From: Diphasiastrum complanatum
Lineage: Eukaryota; Streptophyta; Lycopodiopsida; Lycopodiales; Lycopodiaceae
DNA length: 64,000 nucleotides
Reading direction: 5' to 3'
Assembly (NCBI GenBank): GCA_029204225.1
Contig: CM055108.1
Location: 48,370,996-48,434,995, forward strand
Part shown: piece by piece, positions 11,363 through 22,340 of the stretch
Layout: each line of letters opens with the position of its first letter
How positions within the stretch are numbered: the first letter of the stretch is position 1
The notes under the pieces: generated by a model
Database searches by the model: none
Told to the model about the DNA's origin: nothing
What the model saw: the letters and a program-made list of their open reading frames with translations, nothing else
Position numbers and translations under genes: made by a program

Positions 11363-12063
11363 TGTGAAGAATTGCCAAAAATTGGCAAATCTAGCTTGAT
11401 AAAAAAACCATGAAGAATAGTGTAAATTTTGTACATAATTGGGTTCCACACATGTATGGCCAAAATGCCACATGGCAACCCACTCCTAATGTAGGTTAGG
11501 TCAAGTCAAGAGAGTTGGTCATGTCTATTTGGTGGTCATTCCTACTTTATAGGACCTACACCTAAGTTTAAGGTGAAAATTTGACCATCTAGCTACCTAC
11601 CAAGCATAACTCTAGGATCTAGGCTAGGGTTTCATTTTAGGGCAAGAAGAGTGAGTTAACTTCCTTATTACATGCTGGAAATCCACCTAACTTCAAGAAG
11701 AAAGTCGAATTTGCTATGTATTCCAAGCTCCCATAGTGAGAAGATAGAAAATTTTTGGAGCTCATTGGCAATCTCAAGCTAGTTCACTATGTACATTGAG
11801 TTTTTGTGATCCAAATGAAACCAATTCAATTTTACTTGTTTCTCAGGTTGAAGGCCGTTCTAAAGCCTGTAGTACACACGTGTGGGCTCGGATTTCAATG
11901 TTGATCAATGCTTTTGATTGTTAATGCTTGTTGTTTGTCAGATTGCTAATCTAGATCAACTTTTTTGTGTCTAGTTTTTTGATAGATTGTTAAGCAAGCA
12001 CCCAATCACTCTTGTGGATCTTTTGATGATCCATTTATGGTCCTAAAGTACAGTACTTTCACA
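11363..12063 (+). repeat. Solo LTR (701 bp) with target-site duplication
   Basis: Begins TGTGAAG and ends CTTTCACA, an inverted terminal match with TG...CA ends. It is flanked by TGCAA (11358-11362) and CGCAA (12064-12068), a 5-bp target duplication with one difference. It splits the integrase of Tat-like copy 1, whose frame continues on the right with RKLLQSG and WPTLHKDTKNYIQ. No internal region remains, as after LTR-LTR recombination. Parent family not recognised. Confidence 0.8.
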
Positions 12064-12429
12064 CGCAAGCTTTTGCAATCAGGGTGTTGATGGCCTACAC
12101 TTCATAAAGACACCAAAAATTATATTCAGTCATGTGACGTATGCCAACGAGCACAACGTCCTACGCAACAGAATTATGAACCCTTACATATGGTTTTATC
12201 GCAAGCACCATTCGAGAAATGGGGCCTAGATTATGTTGGACCTAATCCCGCGGCAAGAGGATCTCAAGCTAGATATATCATCGTAGCAACCGATTATATG
12301 ACCAAGTGGGTTGAAGCTAAAGCTGTTAAAGTTGCTGATGCGAAATCTATGACTAAATTCCTCTATGAGCACATCATTGTTAGATTCGGATGTCCTATTG
12401 AGATCGTTAGTGATCGTGAAACAAGGTGC
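12064..12429 (+). pseudogene. Tat-like copy 1: integrase core remnant
   Basis: Continues the integrase after the solo LTR. It has the zinc motif end SCDVCQRAQRPTQ, the core FEKWGLDYVGPN with the first catalytic Asp, [15 protein letters not shown], and FGCPIEIVSDRETR with the second Asp. It breaks off before the catalytic Glu, and a W-to-stop change lies at the left end. WGLDYVGP is typical of the Tat/Athila group. Confidence 0.85.
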
Positions 12430-14317
12430 ATGTTACTGAAGCCACCCTTGCAGCCATAGAAATCACATCTAGTACGGAGCCATCTCCAAAACATAAGCAT
12501 GCCAAGAACGTGATCAAACCGTTATTGACACCTCCGTCGAGTGACTCATGACGGGTATCTCTTAGACTCCATCTGAGATCCTGTCATCCAGGCCGTAGCC
12601 CATAGCTCCTGAACAACTTCCTGATGGTTGGCAACCTCAGGAAGGAACGTATTTCCTCATAGATCCTGCACCGTATTGTCGACTCCAACTACAAGATAGG
12701 ATCTGCTCTCCCTCGAGCCTTATAACCGGTATAAGACGATTTTTAGAGAGTTGAAGAGGGCAATTAAGGGTAACACCAAGCAACAATTTGCGGCTGGCCC
12801 TCTTTTCTCGCTATTATCCACCTCTTACCTAGAGGACAAGCTTCGTGGGCTTAACACCGATACCGTGCTGTCAATCTACGAAGAAGCACCGGCTGAGTCT
12901 TCTCACCAGGCATCTTCCTCACATAGTCGTCATCGTGTACGAAGCAAGATCGCTATTCCCGAATCACCTCCCGCGACATGACAACGGACTAGGCAACCAT
13001 CGCCCGCTGCACTACAAACTCCGACTGTCACTCGCACTGAACTACCCATTCCCCCTGCCTCTGATGCTTCCCTCTCCTCTGTTTTCTCTCAAGGACAGTC
13101 TATGATTATTGGGACTACAAGTCCCATCACAACTGCCCAGGCCGTCTCACCTCCACAAACGAGAGCAATTTCACTAGAGACGCAACAGTTTATGGACATG
13201 TTTGATCGTTGCGACCCCTTGGGGCCACATAAGCTTTTGCCATGCCCCAAAGTCCAGCGCCCTTTGAACTCCAATCCCCCAAAAGAGGATTCGAGACTAT
13301 CCATGATTTAGGAAATATTTTTGAAGAAATCTTTCAAACGGAACTCCAAGAAACCGTAGCAGCTCAAGCACCAGACACAATTCGAATCGGGAAAATCCCC
13401 AAAGCAGTTTGATGCCACAGTACTTGAGGGCTACGAGGAAGAAGACATTTTTTAAGAAGAAGAATTACAAGCACCAGATCCACGCCAAAAAAGGACAATA
13501 CCAATAGGTTCTCATGCTGCTACCACCTCCACGATAGTAGATTATAGCGATGCTCTCAGTTTAGTCTCAAGCCTTGCGCAAGTGATCTAGTTTATGCTAG
13601 ATAAGAAAAAAAAAATGGAGCAGCGCATCTCAGATATGGGTTCTGAGAATACTCTCATCAGCCAGAAAGTCATCCAACTGGACAAGGAGTTGAAGATTGC
13701 TAAGTAGCACAAAGTGAAATTTGAAGCTGAGATGAAGAAGACACAACAATTGGCTGGTCGCCTAGAAGACTATGTTAGTACACTGCAGAATGCCCTCACA
13801 ACCGCACAAGACCAAGTAGACAAGGCTGTGCAAGACGCAAAACAACAGGTGCAGTTGTAACAGGGGCAACTGCAGATGGCCGAGCAGGATCGCACATGTC
13901 TCCAAGGTGAATTGGATGCGACCACCCTTGAGCATGATGCGTGTCTTCAGATGCAAATTCCTGATCACCCGGTAACTCTAACGGAAATCGGGTATTTGTT
14001 AAAAAAGGTTGAGACTTATCGGCTGGCCCTACAAGGTTTTCAAGCCCAATTTGACAGGTTCAAGGGTACGGCCTCGACTGAGTTGGCAAAGGCCAAAGAA
14101 ACTATTACAGCTTATGAAATGGCTGCTTCTCAGGTTTTGGAGTCCAACCCAAAAATCTTTGTTCCACTGATGCCACAATTCTCGCCTCAACAATAGGAGC
14201 AGGTAGGATTGGATACAAGTTTTGATGTAGGCATGGAACAGAGTGGATCCCCAGATGTCGAAGAAGTGCAGCCAGTTCCACATGCAACGCAAGCAGGTCC
14301 ATCTACCTCAGGGACCA
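12430..14317 (+). pseudogene. Tat-like copy 1: downstream extra ORF region
   Basis: Not a known enzyme. FAAGPLFSLLSTSYLEDKLR (about 12785-12845) and the later coiled-coil-like part (LTEIGYLLKKVETYRLALQG, about 13975-14035) line up with IAAGPLLCNFVCALLEAKVR and SESEMNLLRRHVQVYSQTL in the minus-strand ORF at 22341-23051. They come in the same order and the same place, after integrase. Ser/Pro/His-rich and Gln-rich stretches lie between. Several stops. It ends where gypsy A RNase H resumes. Confidence 0.6.
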
Positions 14318-15704
14318 GACCGGGCCGTGTTGATGCAAGAGAGAAAACCAGTTGCATATTTTTTAGAGAAATTGAGTGATGTAGAACGACGATGACCAAC
14401 TCATGAAAAAAAAATGGTTGCAGTCGTACAAGCAGTGGAGCATTGGAGACATTATGTGGCAGAAAAGCCCTTTAAGACGTTCACTGACAACGTATCACTT
14501 AAGTACTTCTCATCCCAAAGGTATGCTCACGCCAAAGCAGATGTGATGGCAAAACTTTCTCTCGAAATTTAATATAGACATTCTGCATACGGCGGGAAAG
14601 AATAATGTGGTAGCAGATGCACTCAGTAGACAAGAGCACTTGATGGCGACGGTTTCAATCCAGGCGACCGGTCTACTCCAATAAATCAAAGAGAAATATG
14701 GTGCAGATGCGTTGGCTAAAAATCTAATGATCGAATTTCAGCTGGTAAAGCCTTGTAAACATTTCACTTGGAAAGACCAAATAGTTGTTTATAAACAACG
14801 CAAAGTATATGGTCCAGACAACACCAATTCAAATATTTTGAGGGAGCATCATGACGTACTAGCCGTCAGACATCCAGGGGTGAATCGCATGTATGAACTT
14901 CTCAAGAGAGGCTTCTATTGGCCAGATATATGGGCAAATGTTGAATCCTATGTGCAAACCTGTCCTACATGTCAACGAGCGAAGGTGGAACTGCTAGCCC
15001 TAGCAGAACTACTCCAGCCATTACCAGTACCAACATACCCTTGGGACTCAATGAGCATAGATTTTATTGTTCAAGTACCACGTTGTCAGGGTTTCGACTC
15101 GATTTATGTGGTGGTTGACCGTTTTTCAGAACAAGCTCACCTTGTACCAACTAAGAGTTCAGTGATAGCCAAAGAAGTGGCAAGCTTATTTTTCAAATGT
15201 GTCTTCAAATACCATGGCCTGCCTAGAACGATTATTTCTGATCGAGACACCAAGTTCGTAGGAAAGTTTTGGACTTGTCTTTTTCACCTCGTGGGAACTG
15301 GACTAAATTTCAGCACTGCTTATCACCCTCAAACAGATGGGCAGACTGAACGAGTCAATCGACAGATTGAACAATATTTACGAAATTATGTCGCTTGGGA
15401 CCAATCCGATTGGGTCAGCTACTTGGATATCCTCGAGTTCGCGCATAACAACCAAGTGAATAGATCTACTGGAAAGGCACCCTTCGAGATAAGCAATGGT
15501 CGGTTACCAATTGTTCCGAGCTCTTTTCTTACAGGTGTGCAAGAAACTTCGGTACCCACTATGGAGGAATTCATCAACGAGTGGCACACAAAGCTTACAA
15601 AGGTGAAGGCATTCTTGGAGCAATCACAACGGAGCATGGCAGCTGATGTGAACCCACATCGACGAGAACTGGAATTTAAGGAAGGAGATCAAGTTTGCTC
15701 CTGA
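14318..15704 (+). pseudogene. Ty3/gypsy element A: RNase H (rest) and integrase
   Basis: Resumes with GAVLMQERKPVAYFLEKLSD and AVEHWRHYVAEK of RNase H, with frame changes. A long open stretch from 14712 then encodes integrase. It has the HHCC zinc part (HHDVLAVRHPG, TCPTCQRAK), core motifs SIDFIVQVP, YVVVDRFSE and ISDRDTKFVG, and HPQTDGQTERVNRQIEQYL with the catalytic Glu, then the C-terminal FKEGDQV. The D,D-35-E residues are intact in this part. It stops at 15704 where unrelated minus-strand sequence begins, so the chromodomain (if any) and 3' LTR are missing. Confidence 0.9.
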
Positions 15705-16250
15705 TGTTGAAGACTGATCAACTAGCACTGATACAGAATGAGGTGATGCTGGAACTACCTCCTTGTGTTTTTTTGCTCGTGTAATAGCTAATACTGGAAT
15801 GTTAGGATAGAAAGGTCTCCTTGATATAAATGAGTGTGGATTTGTGCTTGTTCCTGATGATTGAACTGCAATCCAATTCAATGGTGTGCTGGTGTTGGCT
15901 CTCAATGGACAATTCTTGTAGCAATGTCCATATCCACACTCATGGCAGAAGGGCATGTAAATTGTTTGGACATTTGACAATCCTCTGTTCTTCTTTGCAT
16001 CCATAATGTCCATATAATCTTTTCCCTTGGCATTGTGGTTGTGCAGTGTATATGGCATAATACTCATTAATAGCAAGATTGATGAAAGGTTCATCAGGTC
16101 CATACCATTGTTGCATTTCCTATTGGAAAGATGTTTTAGCTTCCGCCGCCGTAAGATTCACTGTCATGTGTTGCATGTAATTATCCCATGAGCTTACTAA
16201 TGAATTGCCAAATATTTCCATGGAGCTAAAGTAGACTAGAATTAGTCATT
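15705..16250 (-). pseudogene. Tat-like gag fragment
   Basis: On the minus strand it contains QQWYGPDEPFI, AINEYYAIY and CHECGYGHCYKNC (a CX2CX4HX4C knuckle). It matches the gag end of the Tat-like element at 29177-29455 (QQWYILDEPFMDPAINEY...). Frame changes throughout. Orientation is opposite to the elements on both sides. Confidence 0.65.
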
Positions 16251-16317
16251 AGGATAGTGAATAAGGTGGCTCAAACAACCTCACTATATTTGTGAATAGC
16301 GGACTTGTAATAATGGT

Positions 16318-16723
16318 TGTAAGACCCAAATTAGCCAACTAAGGTCCCAAACTTATATTAGAGGCACAAATGACCACTATAAATAGCTGAGGCTGTGCTA
16401 AATTTGGAGGCTATTGTTCATTTTGTGTTTTGAGTTTGAAGAGATCTTGAAGCTTCTCTTTGAGAGCTTTCTTGATGGAGAAAGTGGCTCATGTGCCTAC
16501 AATCACATAAGAGCTATGATCATGCTCTAGAATAAGGCCCTTATCTTGTAAATGATCAACAATCAACAATAATGATATCTTACTTTGCCTATTTTGGTGA
16601 AGTTTTGCTACATTTAGCTATCTTCTTGATTTTTGACTAGTTTTCTTGATTTCTTGTATTTCCATTGTAATTTGATGTTTGTGAATGGATTAGATGTTTT
16701 AATGCTAAGGTTGGCACATGACA
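16318..16723 (+). repeat. 5' LTR of a gypsy element (H)
   Basis: Begins TGTAAGACCC, has a TATAAATA box at 16378, ends CATGACA. TTGGTATCATAGCA (16727-16740), an initiator-Met tRNA primer site with one change, follows after three bases. About 406 bp. No 3' partner found. Confidence 0.7.
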
Positions 16724-17404
16724 ATTTTGGTATCATAGCATTAGATCCTTTCCCCATCAGATTTGGTGGATTTGGTTAAGTTTGGTAGAGTTTCTTGTTC
16801 TAGTTTTTTTCAATTTCCAACAAGTTTTGATTCAATTTTTGACCATTAAATCTTCATTTTTTGTGTGATTTCTTATTTTAGATCATGAATATTATTTTAG
16901 CTTTCTAGAGGTACTGAGATTTTCTGATTTGGAGCTATAATGACCAAGTTATGGCCATTTTTGTGTTTTCATTCCAATTTTAATTAGTGACAATTTTTGC
17001 AGTCTATTTTTCTCTATTTTTTGTTATACTTTTGGCCGAATTTTATGACTGTATTTCTATAGGATTGTATATCTCACTCTTAGCTTGAATCTGAGCCAAT
17101 TTGCAATCAATTTGGTTGAAAATTGAGGGAGATATGGCAATTCTTGTGAAGGAGGTCTAAAACTAGTTTTTGGAGAGAAGCACTTCATCTTTTCATTCTG
17201 AAATTTTGCTTCTTTGTTAATTTTTGTCAATTTCTTCATTTTGAAGTTTTCGCCAGCTTTATTAAAAAAAAAACTATAACCTAAACCTAGACCCAGCCCT
17301 AACCCTAGGGACTCCAAAAACCTAAAAATAAAAATGAAACCCCCTACCTAAAACCCAACAACTGTTCACCCGCCTGAGCCTTCTCTTTTCAAAAAACTCG
17401 ACCG
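16724..17404 (+). other. Leader of element H, no gene
   Basis: Starts with the primer site. The rest is T-rich leader without a credible gene. One AACCCTAGACCC/CCCTAACCCTAGGG stretch at about 17282-17310 resembles plant telomere repeat but is too short and irregular to be one. Confidence 0.5.
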
Positions 17405-17660
17405 AGTCCGAATTGTTTTTGGCTCAACTTTCGACCGAATTTTTTGGGCTCAGCATTCAACCGAATTTTTTGGGCTCAGCGTTCGACCGAAAAGTTTTTG
17501 GGTCAACGTTCGATCGAATTTTTTGGGCTCAACGTTCGACCAAATTTTTTTTGGGTCAACGTTTGACCGAGTTTTTTTTTTTGAATGACGTTTGACCGAG
17601 GTTTTTGGATCAAATCTCAATCGAATATCTGGGTCAGATCTCAACCGAGTCAGATCCACA
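17405..17660 (+). repeat. 27-bp tandem repeat in leader of element H
   Basis: About eight degenerate units of the type TTCGACCGAATTTTTTGGGC TCAACG occur in a row. They are clearest at 17426-17580 and translate with a 9-residue period (for example SAFDRKVFG, STFDRIFWA). Drift increases to the right. Probably a leader minisatellite rather than protein. Confidence 0.8.
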
Positions 17661-17689
17661 TAATTTTTGGCCGAGACTTATCTTCCAAT

Positions 17690-17836
17690 TTTCGACCGAA
17701 CCACCATCTTGACAGACGAGTTGCGCAAGTAATTCATAACTGGGGTACCAGAAAAATCTCTTTTGAGACTCTATATGAGCATTGTGGTTGCATGATACTT
17801 TGTGAGTCAAACCTGGCGGTTTGTTGGTGTGCTTGA
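17690..17836 (+). pseudogene. Tat-like protease-end fragment
   Basis: RRVAQVIHNWGTRKISFET matches RTAQVVHNWGTGKSPSRT, the end of the protease domain of the minus-strand Tat-like element near 28190-28240. It sits directly after the leader repeat, so gag and most of protease were deleted from element H, if it belongs to H. Sequence 17837-18007 shows nothing recognisable. Confidence 0.6.
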
Positions 17837-18007
17837 GTGTGAGTCAAGTATAGAGTAGCATGGACATGCATAACATCTTTTAGACACTCAAGACGTTGTT
17901 ACAAATTATTGTTTTTCACTCTTATCACATTTGAACTTAAGGGAGAAATCATAGTTAATCTGATATACATTTTATGTAAGCTCTAAATGTGATATTGAAA
18001 TCAGTGC

Positions 18008-19072
18008 CATTTTTGGCGTATCATATGATGGATTGGTATGTCCGTATGAGGTCTTTTTGGATGAGTTTGTTGGCTACAGTTTTTCAGTTTAGGCCCCTAC
18101 TATTTCTAGATTTGTTGTCATTGTTTTTATGCATCATGTTTTTTTAGATGATAAATTGATTTCTTGAACTTTCTGGAGCTTTTGGCAAGCTGCTCTTCTC
18201 GTATACGGGCCTTGAAGGTAGCATGAGCCATTGCTACTTCTCATTCATGGGCCTTATGGATACCTTGGGCTTTTGACCATGCTGATGCACGTTTTTCCAT
18301 TTTAGTTATCCTTTATCAGGATGATCTCTTTATGATGCATGTTTCCTGGCATATCGCTTGCTTTTCCATGCGATTAGAGTGTGCATGTCATCCTGCTTAT
18401 GTTCCTACTCCTTGGTGCTGGTGTTTCGATGCTGTTATCTTTTCTTGGGGCACCTATATCACTGAGTTTGCACATATGGTTGATGGTTACGTGTATGATG
18501 CGGCTATTCGCGATGAGTGTCCATCTCTGTTCCAGTTCTCTTATCGGCTTCTTGTTGCTGATGCAGTTCTACCTTCTTGGGCTTTTTGGATACCTTGGTA
18601 TGATGTCCCTATCTTTTGGGTTGATCCTCTACTATCTTGGGCATTACGGATATCTTGGCATTCCTAGTTGCTGCTTGATCTTCTTCTGGTTCCTTGGCAT
18701 TCCTGGTTGTTCCATATTGCTTGGTTTCAGAGTAAGCAGTCCGAGATATTCCCTTCGTCGCCATGATATTGATCCTGAGCTGTTCTCTTGCTTACCAGCT
18801 GCCGTTCACCAGGTTCGGCTTCACCATAGTCGATGTTGCCAACAGATTCAATTTTTGGTCCAGTTGGATGGTCGTCCTGTTGAGGAGGCCATATGGGAGC
18901 CTATTGATGTCTTTTATCATACACCATCACTTGTGGATCAGGATCGTGCTCTTGTTGTACTTGTTGATTCCTCTACATCAGATGCTTCTCTAGTTGTTGA
19001 TACACCAGGGCTTGCTGCTGTTTGATCCAGTTTTTTTTTGGCAGTTGGGTCTTTTTTTCTTGTGTCGGGGAG
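18008..19072 (+). repeat. LARD-like family copy 2: internal 3' part (left of LTR)
   Basis: Matches 8744-9772. Its first 28 bases (TTTTTGGCGTATCATATGATGGATTGG) repeat at 20896-20922, the right end of this copy. At 18032 the ATTGG site is uninterrupted, whereas at 20918 and 8739 it abuts repeat Z. Overlapping open frames (18332-18667 and 18381-19025) are hydrophobic and without family match. Confidence 0.6.
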
Positions 19073-19512
19073 AGTTATGGACTCGACTCATTACATTCGC
19101 CACGTCCATTTACATTTACTTTACTTTATGCATAAGCAGGCCTTGGGCCCTTTTTAATTCATTAGTGACACTTAGACTATATGGTTGGCCTTTGGCCTTA
19201 TTATTCATTATTAGGCCATTTGGACATATTACTGGAGAGTGGGGGCTTCTTGGAGGGCGCACTATTTTCCCTCCCAGTTGGGCCCTAGCCATCGGAAGCT
19301 TCCTTTTAGGGCTTCCTCTTGGCTATAAGTTGGGAAATTGTGTCATTTGTTATTCAGCTAATGATATTGATCTCTCTCTTTAGTCTCCTTAACTCTCTCT
19401 TTCCTGCTTTATTGGGCTAAGTCTTGCTTATGTGCTGCTTTCATAGCTGAAGTTTTGCTTATGTGATGCTTTCATAGCTTAGCTCTAGATAAGTTGTGGC
19501 TCCATTCGTAAC
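19073..19512 (+). repeat. LTR of LARD-like family, copy 2
   Basis: Preceded by the purine tract GGGGAGAG, it ends CCATTCGTAAC and is followed by TTTGTATCAGGGCA (19513-19526), a decayed initiator-Met primer site. Matches the LTR at 9773-10203. TATA-like CTATAAG at about 19323. Only one LTR, with internal sequence on both sides. Confidence 0.6.
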
Positions 19513-20922
19513 TTTGTATCAGGGCACTTTCCTGGGCACTACCTTTTCGAATTAAGTAGAGGCTGTCCAGCGCCCTACTAACCCATCACTTTTGCCAATT
19601 TTTTCTACAGATTTTCATCGTTTTTTCAGATTTAGTAGAGGTTGTCCAGCAGTTTATGCGTAGCCTGCCAAAGGCTCAGGATGCAGCTCTCCTTTTCATT
19701 TAGAGTACATCAGTTGCTGCTTCACTTTCACCATCCATATGTCCTCTTCCTCAGGTTGATGCTACTCCAAATTTACAGGTTGTTGATGTGTGCCTTGTTC
19801 CTATATGCCTTCATTCACATATATATTATTCAGTACTCATTCTTGGTTTGATTGATATTCAGGCCGTATACCTTGGTGGTATTTCTACTATTGCTTTTGC
19901 GCATACCTCAGATAGCCCTCCTGGTTCGGTGGTTGGTGCAGTACCTTCTCCATTGGTCTAGTATATCTCCATCTGTTGAGTCCGTTATGGCTGATGTTCC
20001 TGCTGATTTCTATGGGGTTCTTCACGGGTCCATGTTTGATGGTTCCCTCGCTATTGGTGATCAGGTTGTATCTTCTTTCACTTTACTCCATGGATCTCTG
20101 CTTGAGGTTTGTGAACCGTCTCATGATATTTCTACGGTTCCTTACATGATTCACGCGCCTTTGGCCCTTACCGTTACACATTTTTCATCCGAGGATATTT
20201 GCCACATGGTCACTATTACTTATCTAAGGTATTTATATGCTGGGATCTTTCTAGATGAGTATACGGACATCCTTCAGTCTCCTTGTGTTTCTACATATAG
20301 GTTTGCTGCAGTCCATGCCGATGCTGTGGATATATGGCATTCCTGGTTATTACGTATAGCATGGTTTCCATTTGGACCTGTTGATTGGTGCTGGTTTTTC
20401 CATATCACTGATCGCCATGGTGCGGATACCTCTACGATTATGCATGTGGCTCTCTATCTGTTCCTTGGATTGATGCTCATTGTCAGGCTTGACATATCCT
20501 GATGGCTTGGGTTATTGCCTCCTTTCCAACTACTGTTTGTCCAGGTGATCTTTAGATTTTCCGTCATTTCGGGATGCTCCATATCGCTTGGTCTCTGATG
20601 TTGAGTTGCCACTTTGTTCTGGTCTTTCGAGACCATGAGAGTACTTTGAGAGAGTTCCTTCTCCTCTCTTGGATAGTTTGTGGGGATATCGCAACCATAT
20701 ACTTCAGTATTGCTCATATGTGCTTTGATACTCCTCCCCATCTACACGTGGATATTGATCGGATGCTTGCTACTGATGTTGGAAATTATGTTTCACGTTT
20801 CAGTGCATTTCTTCTATTTGTCACTTGTGCGCCCGGTGTGTACTTTGGGATTACACTTGCGGCCAGTTCTCATGGGTCATCCGATTCTCCATCCGTTTTT
20901 GGTGTATCCTATGATGGATTGG
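19513..20922 (+). repeat. LARD-like family copy 2: internal 5' part
   Basis: Starts with the primer site. 19700-20920 matches the minus-strand copy at about 45500-47010 (for example GATGGTTCCCTCGCTATTGG in both, and the shared peptide-like string STLREFLLL). The same DNA is conserved among copies, yet the frames differ and carry stops. I do not recognise a protein. It ends at ATTGG (20918-20922), where repeat Z begins. Confidence 0.6.
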
Positions 20923-21340
20923 TTTAGGGTCGAAGATATTGCGTAGTATAGCCCTCCCGCCTGTCAATAAGGGTTAGTTCGCTGGATAGGTACCTAACTA
21001 TGCATAGATGCTAATTTTAGTTAGTTTCCTTCTTTGCATCTAACTCTACCTCCACTAACACTACTCACTCTAACTATACTCTTCCTAAACTAACTTCATC
21101 ATAATTTTGGGTGAAGAGAGAGGATAGAATAGAAGAAGAAGAAGAAGAAGAAGGAGAAAAGAGTGAGAGAGAGAGATGAGTTTTATTTTAATTCAAAGGC
21201 CCAAGTCTATTTTATTTTATTTACAACTTAAGCTCGCATTCTCATTGGGCCATGGGCTTATACACGGAAGATGCCATGCCCTCACAACACATTTTATTGG
21301 ACGATTTTATTTATTTACTTTGTTGGGCATACCCCCAACA
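20923..21340 (-). repeat. Repeat Z: solo LTR on minus strand
   Basis: Read on the minus strand it begins TGTTGGGGGTATGCCC at 21340, carries AATAAA strings and a CT-rich downstream part (plus strand: AGAAGAAG repeat at 21131-21152, GAGAGAGAG at about 21166), and ends near 20923. ATTGG lies at the left edge (20918-20922). In the partial copy at 8584-8738 ATTGG lies at the right edge, which fits a 5-bp target duplication inside the LARD-like internal region. Its right side here abuts Tat-like sequence instead. Confidence 0.6.
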
Positions 21341-22130
21341 GGACCCATGGCCTGAAGTAGTGCTGGTCCCTCGACACTCTACTGGTTCAGTAAAGCGTCC
21401 TCTTTGCCCGCCTCTGGTGGATCAGGTAGTCCGTGACGTCTTCCATAAAGTTGAGGCGGTCCAATTTCTTCAAGTCCTTGGGTGTGTGGAGGGACTTGTG
21501 GACTCCTGTCAGCTAGTTTTGGTCGACCCACACTTGGAATCTACGCGTCCATGGATCTCCAAGGAAGACAACTCGGTAATATACACGAGCATCTGACAGC
21601 TGATCTTCGACTTTGTCGGAAGCTAGCGCCTTATTAGGATCAAAGAATATGGTGGAAAAAAATTCATCCCATTTGGTTTCAATGCCCATTAAATATTCTA
21701 AGTCCCTGAGCGTAAGTGGCTGTCGCGTGGACTGTTGGATCAGGGCAGTTGATATAGTGATTCGTGAATGTGGTGAGAGCCCTTCTGGCATCTACATCCG
21801 TAGTCCAACCGTATTCTGATGGAGTGATCGGCCAATTGAGATTTTGAAGTGTGATCTTGTCCAGAGGGGTGTCACATTCCGCCCATTTGGATTGTCGTAT
21901 ATGGTAGGAAGTGCACTCACATAGGCCCTGATGGCCGCAGGGTCTCTTTCAAACAACTGTTGACGCCACTCTGGTTGTGGTTGGAGGGCGGGTAATGCTC
22001 GCAGCTCCTTTCCCTTTATTGTTTGAGCTGAAAACAATATCTGTCAGCCATCTCTTGATGACTCGTGGGGATGCTTTGATAGAAATTCATTTATTTTCTC
22101 CTCCCCAAACATTGGTCTTTGGAAGGCCCG
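21341..22130 (-). pseudogene. Tat-like element B: second downstream ORF (aORF2)
   Basis: Unrecognised protein. On the minus strand: FLSKHPHESSRDG, EWRQQLFERDPAAIRAYVS, FFDPNKALASDKVEDQL and LDRLNFMEDVTDYLIHQRR. A plus-strand copy at 30500-31245 has the same blocks in the same order (FLTQHPHESSRGG, AWRTTVFEKNPESIRSYVS, FDPNKPMASDSVKDQL, VRLDFMEKVQYYLVKIQR). The changes look conservative, so it was once a real protein. Stops and frame changes now interrupt it. Its end is cut by repeat Z. Confidence 0.6.
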
Positions 22131-22340
22131 GCTAGCAGATATGGTGCGCAAATCTCTGGAAGATGTGGCATGTCCTTCCTCTTGGCTTTGGCTGACACCC
22201 GGCCTTGGCCCTGGTCCTACGTCTCAGCACGCGTATCCGTTGGTCGTTGGTCTTGGCCTTCAGACCCTTGATCTTGGCTAGATCCCCTTGCTGTTTGCTG
22301 GCTTTGGTGCTGGCTTGTACTGGCCTGCACAGCGTCAAAA

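Noticed and set aside
11356-12070. 8-bp duplication TTTGCAAT as sign of a hAT-type DNA transposon
   Set aside because: Comparison with the related integrase shows the right-hand TTGCAAT is native coding sequence; TG...CA ends with the 5-bp TGCAA/CGCAA fit a solo LTR better.
17282-17310. Telomere-like AACCCTA strings (also near 31970 and 32125)
   Set aside because: Only one or two irregular units each; those at 31970 and 32125 are parts of the LTR arms of the foldback.
17405-17660. Tandem repeats as a CRISPR array
   Set aside because: Units are directly adjacent without unique spacers, in a plant retroelement leader.
18332-19025. Long hydrophobic open frames that look like a membrane protein
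   Set aside because: The two frames overlap on the same DNA, copy 1 carries stops in them, and the T-rich composition alone gives Leu/Phe-rich peptides.
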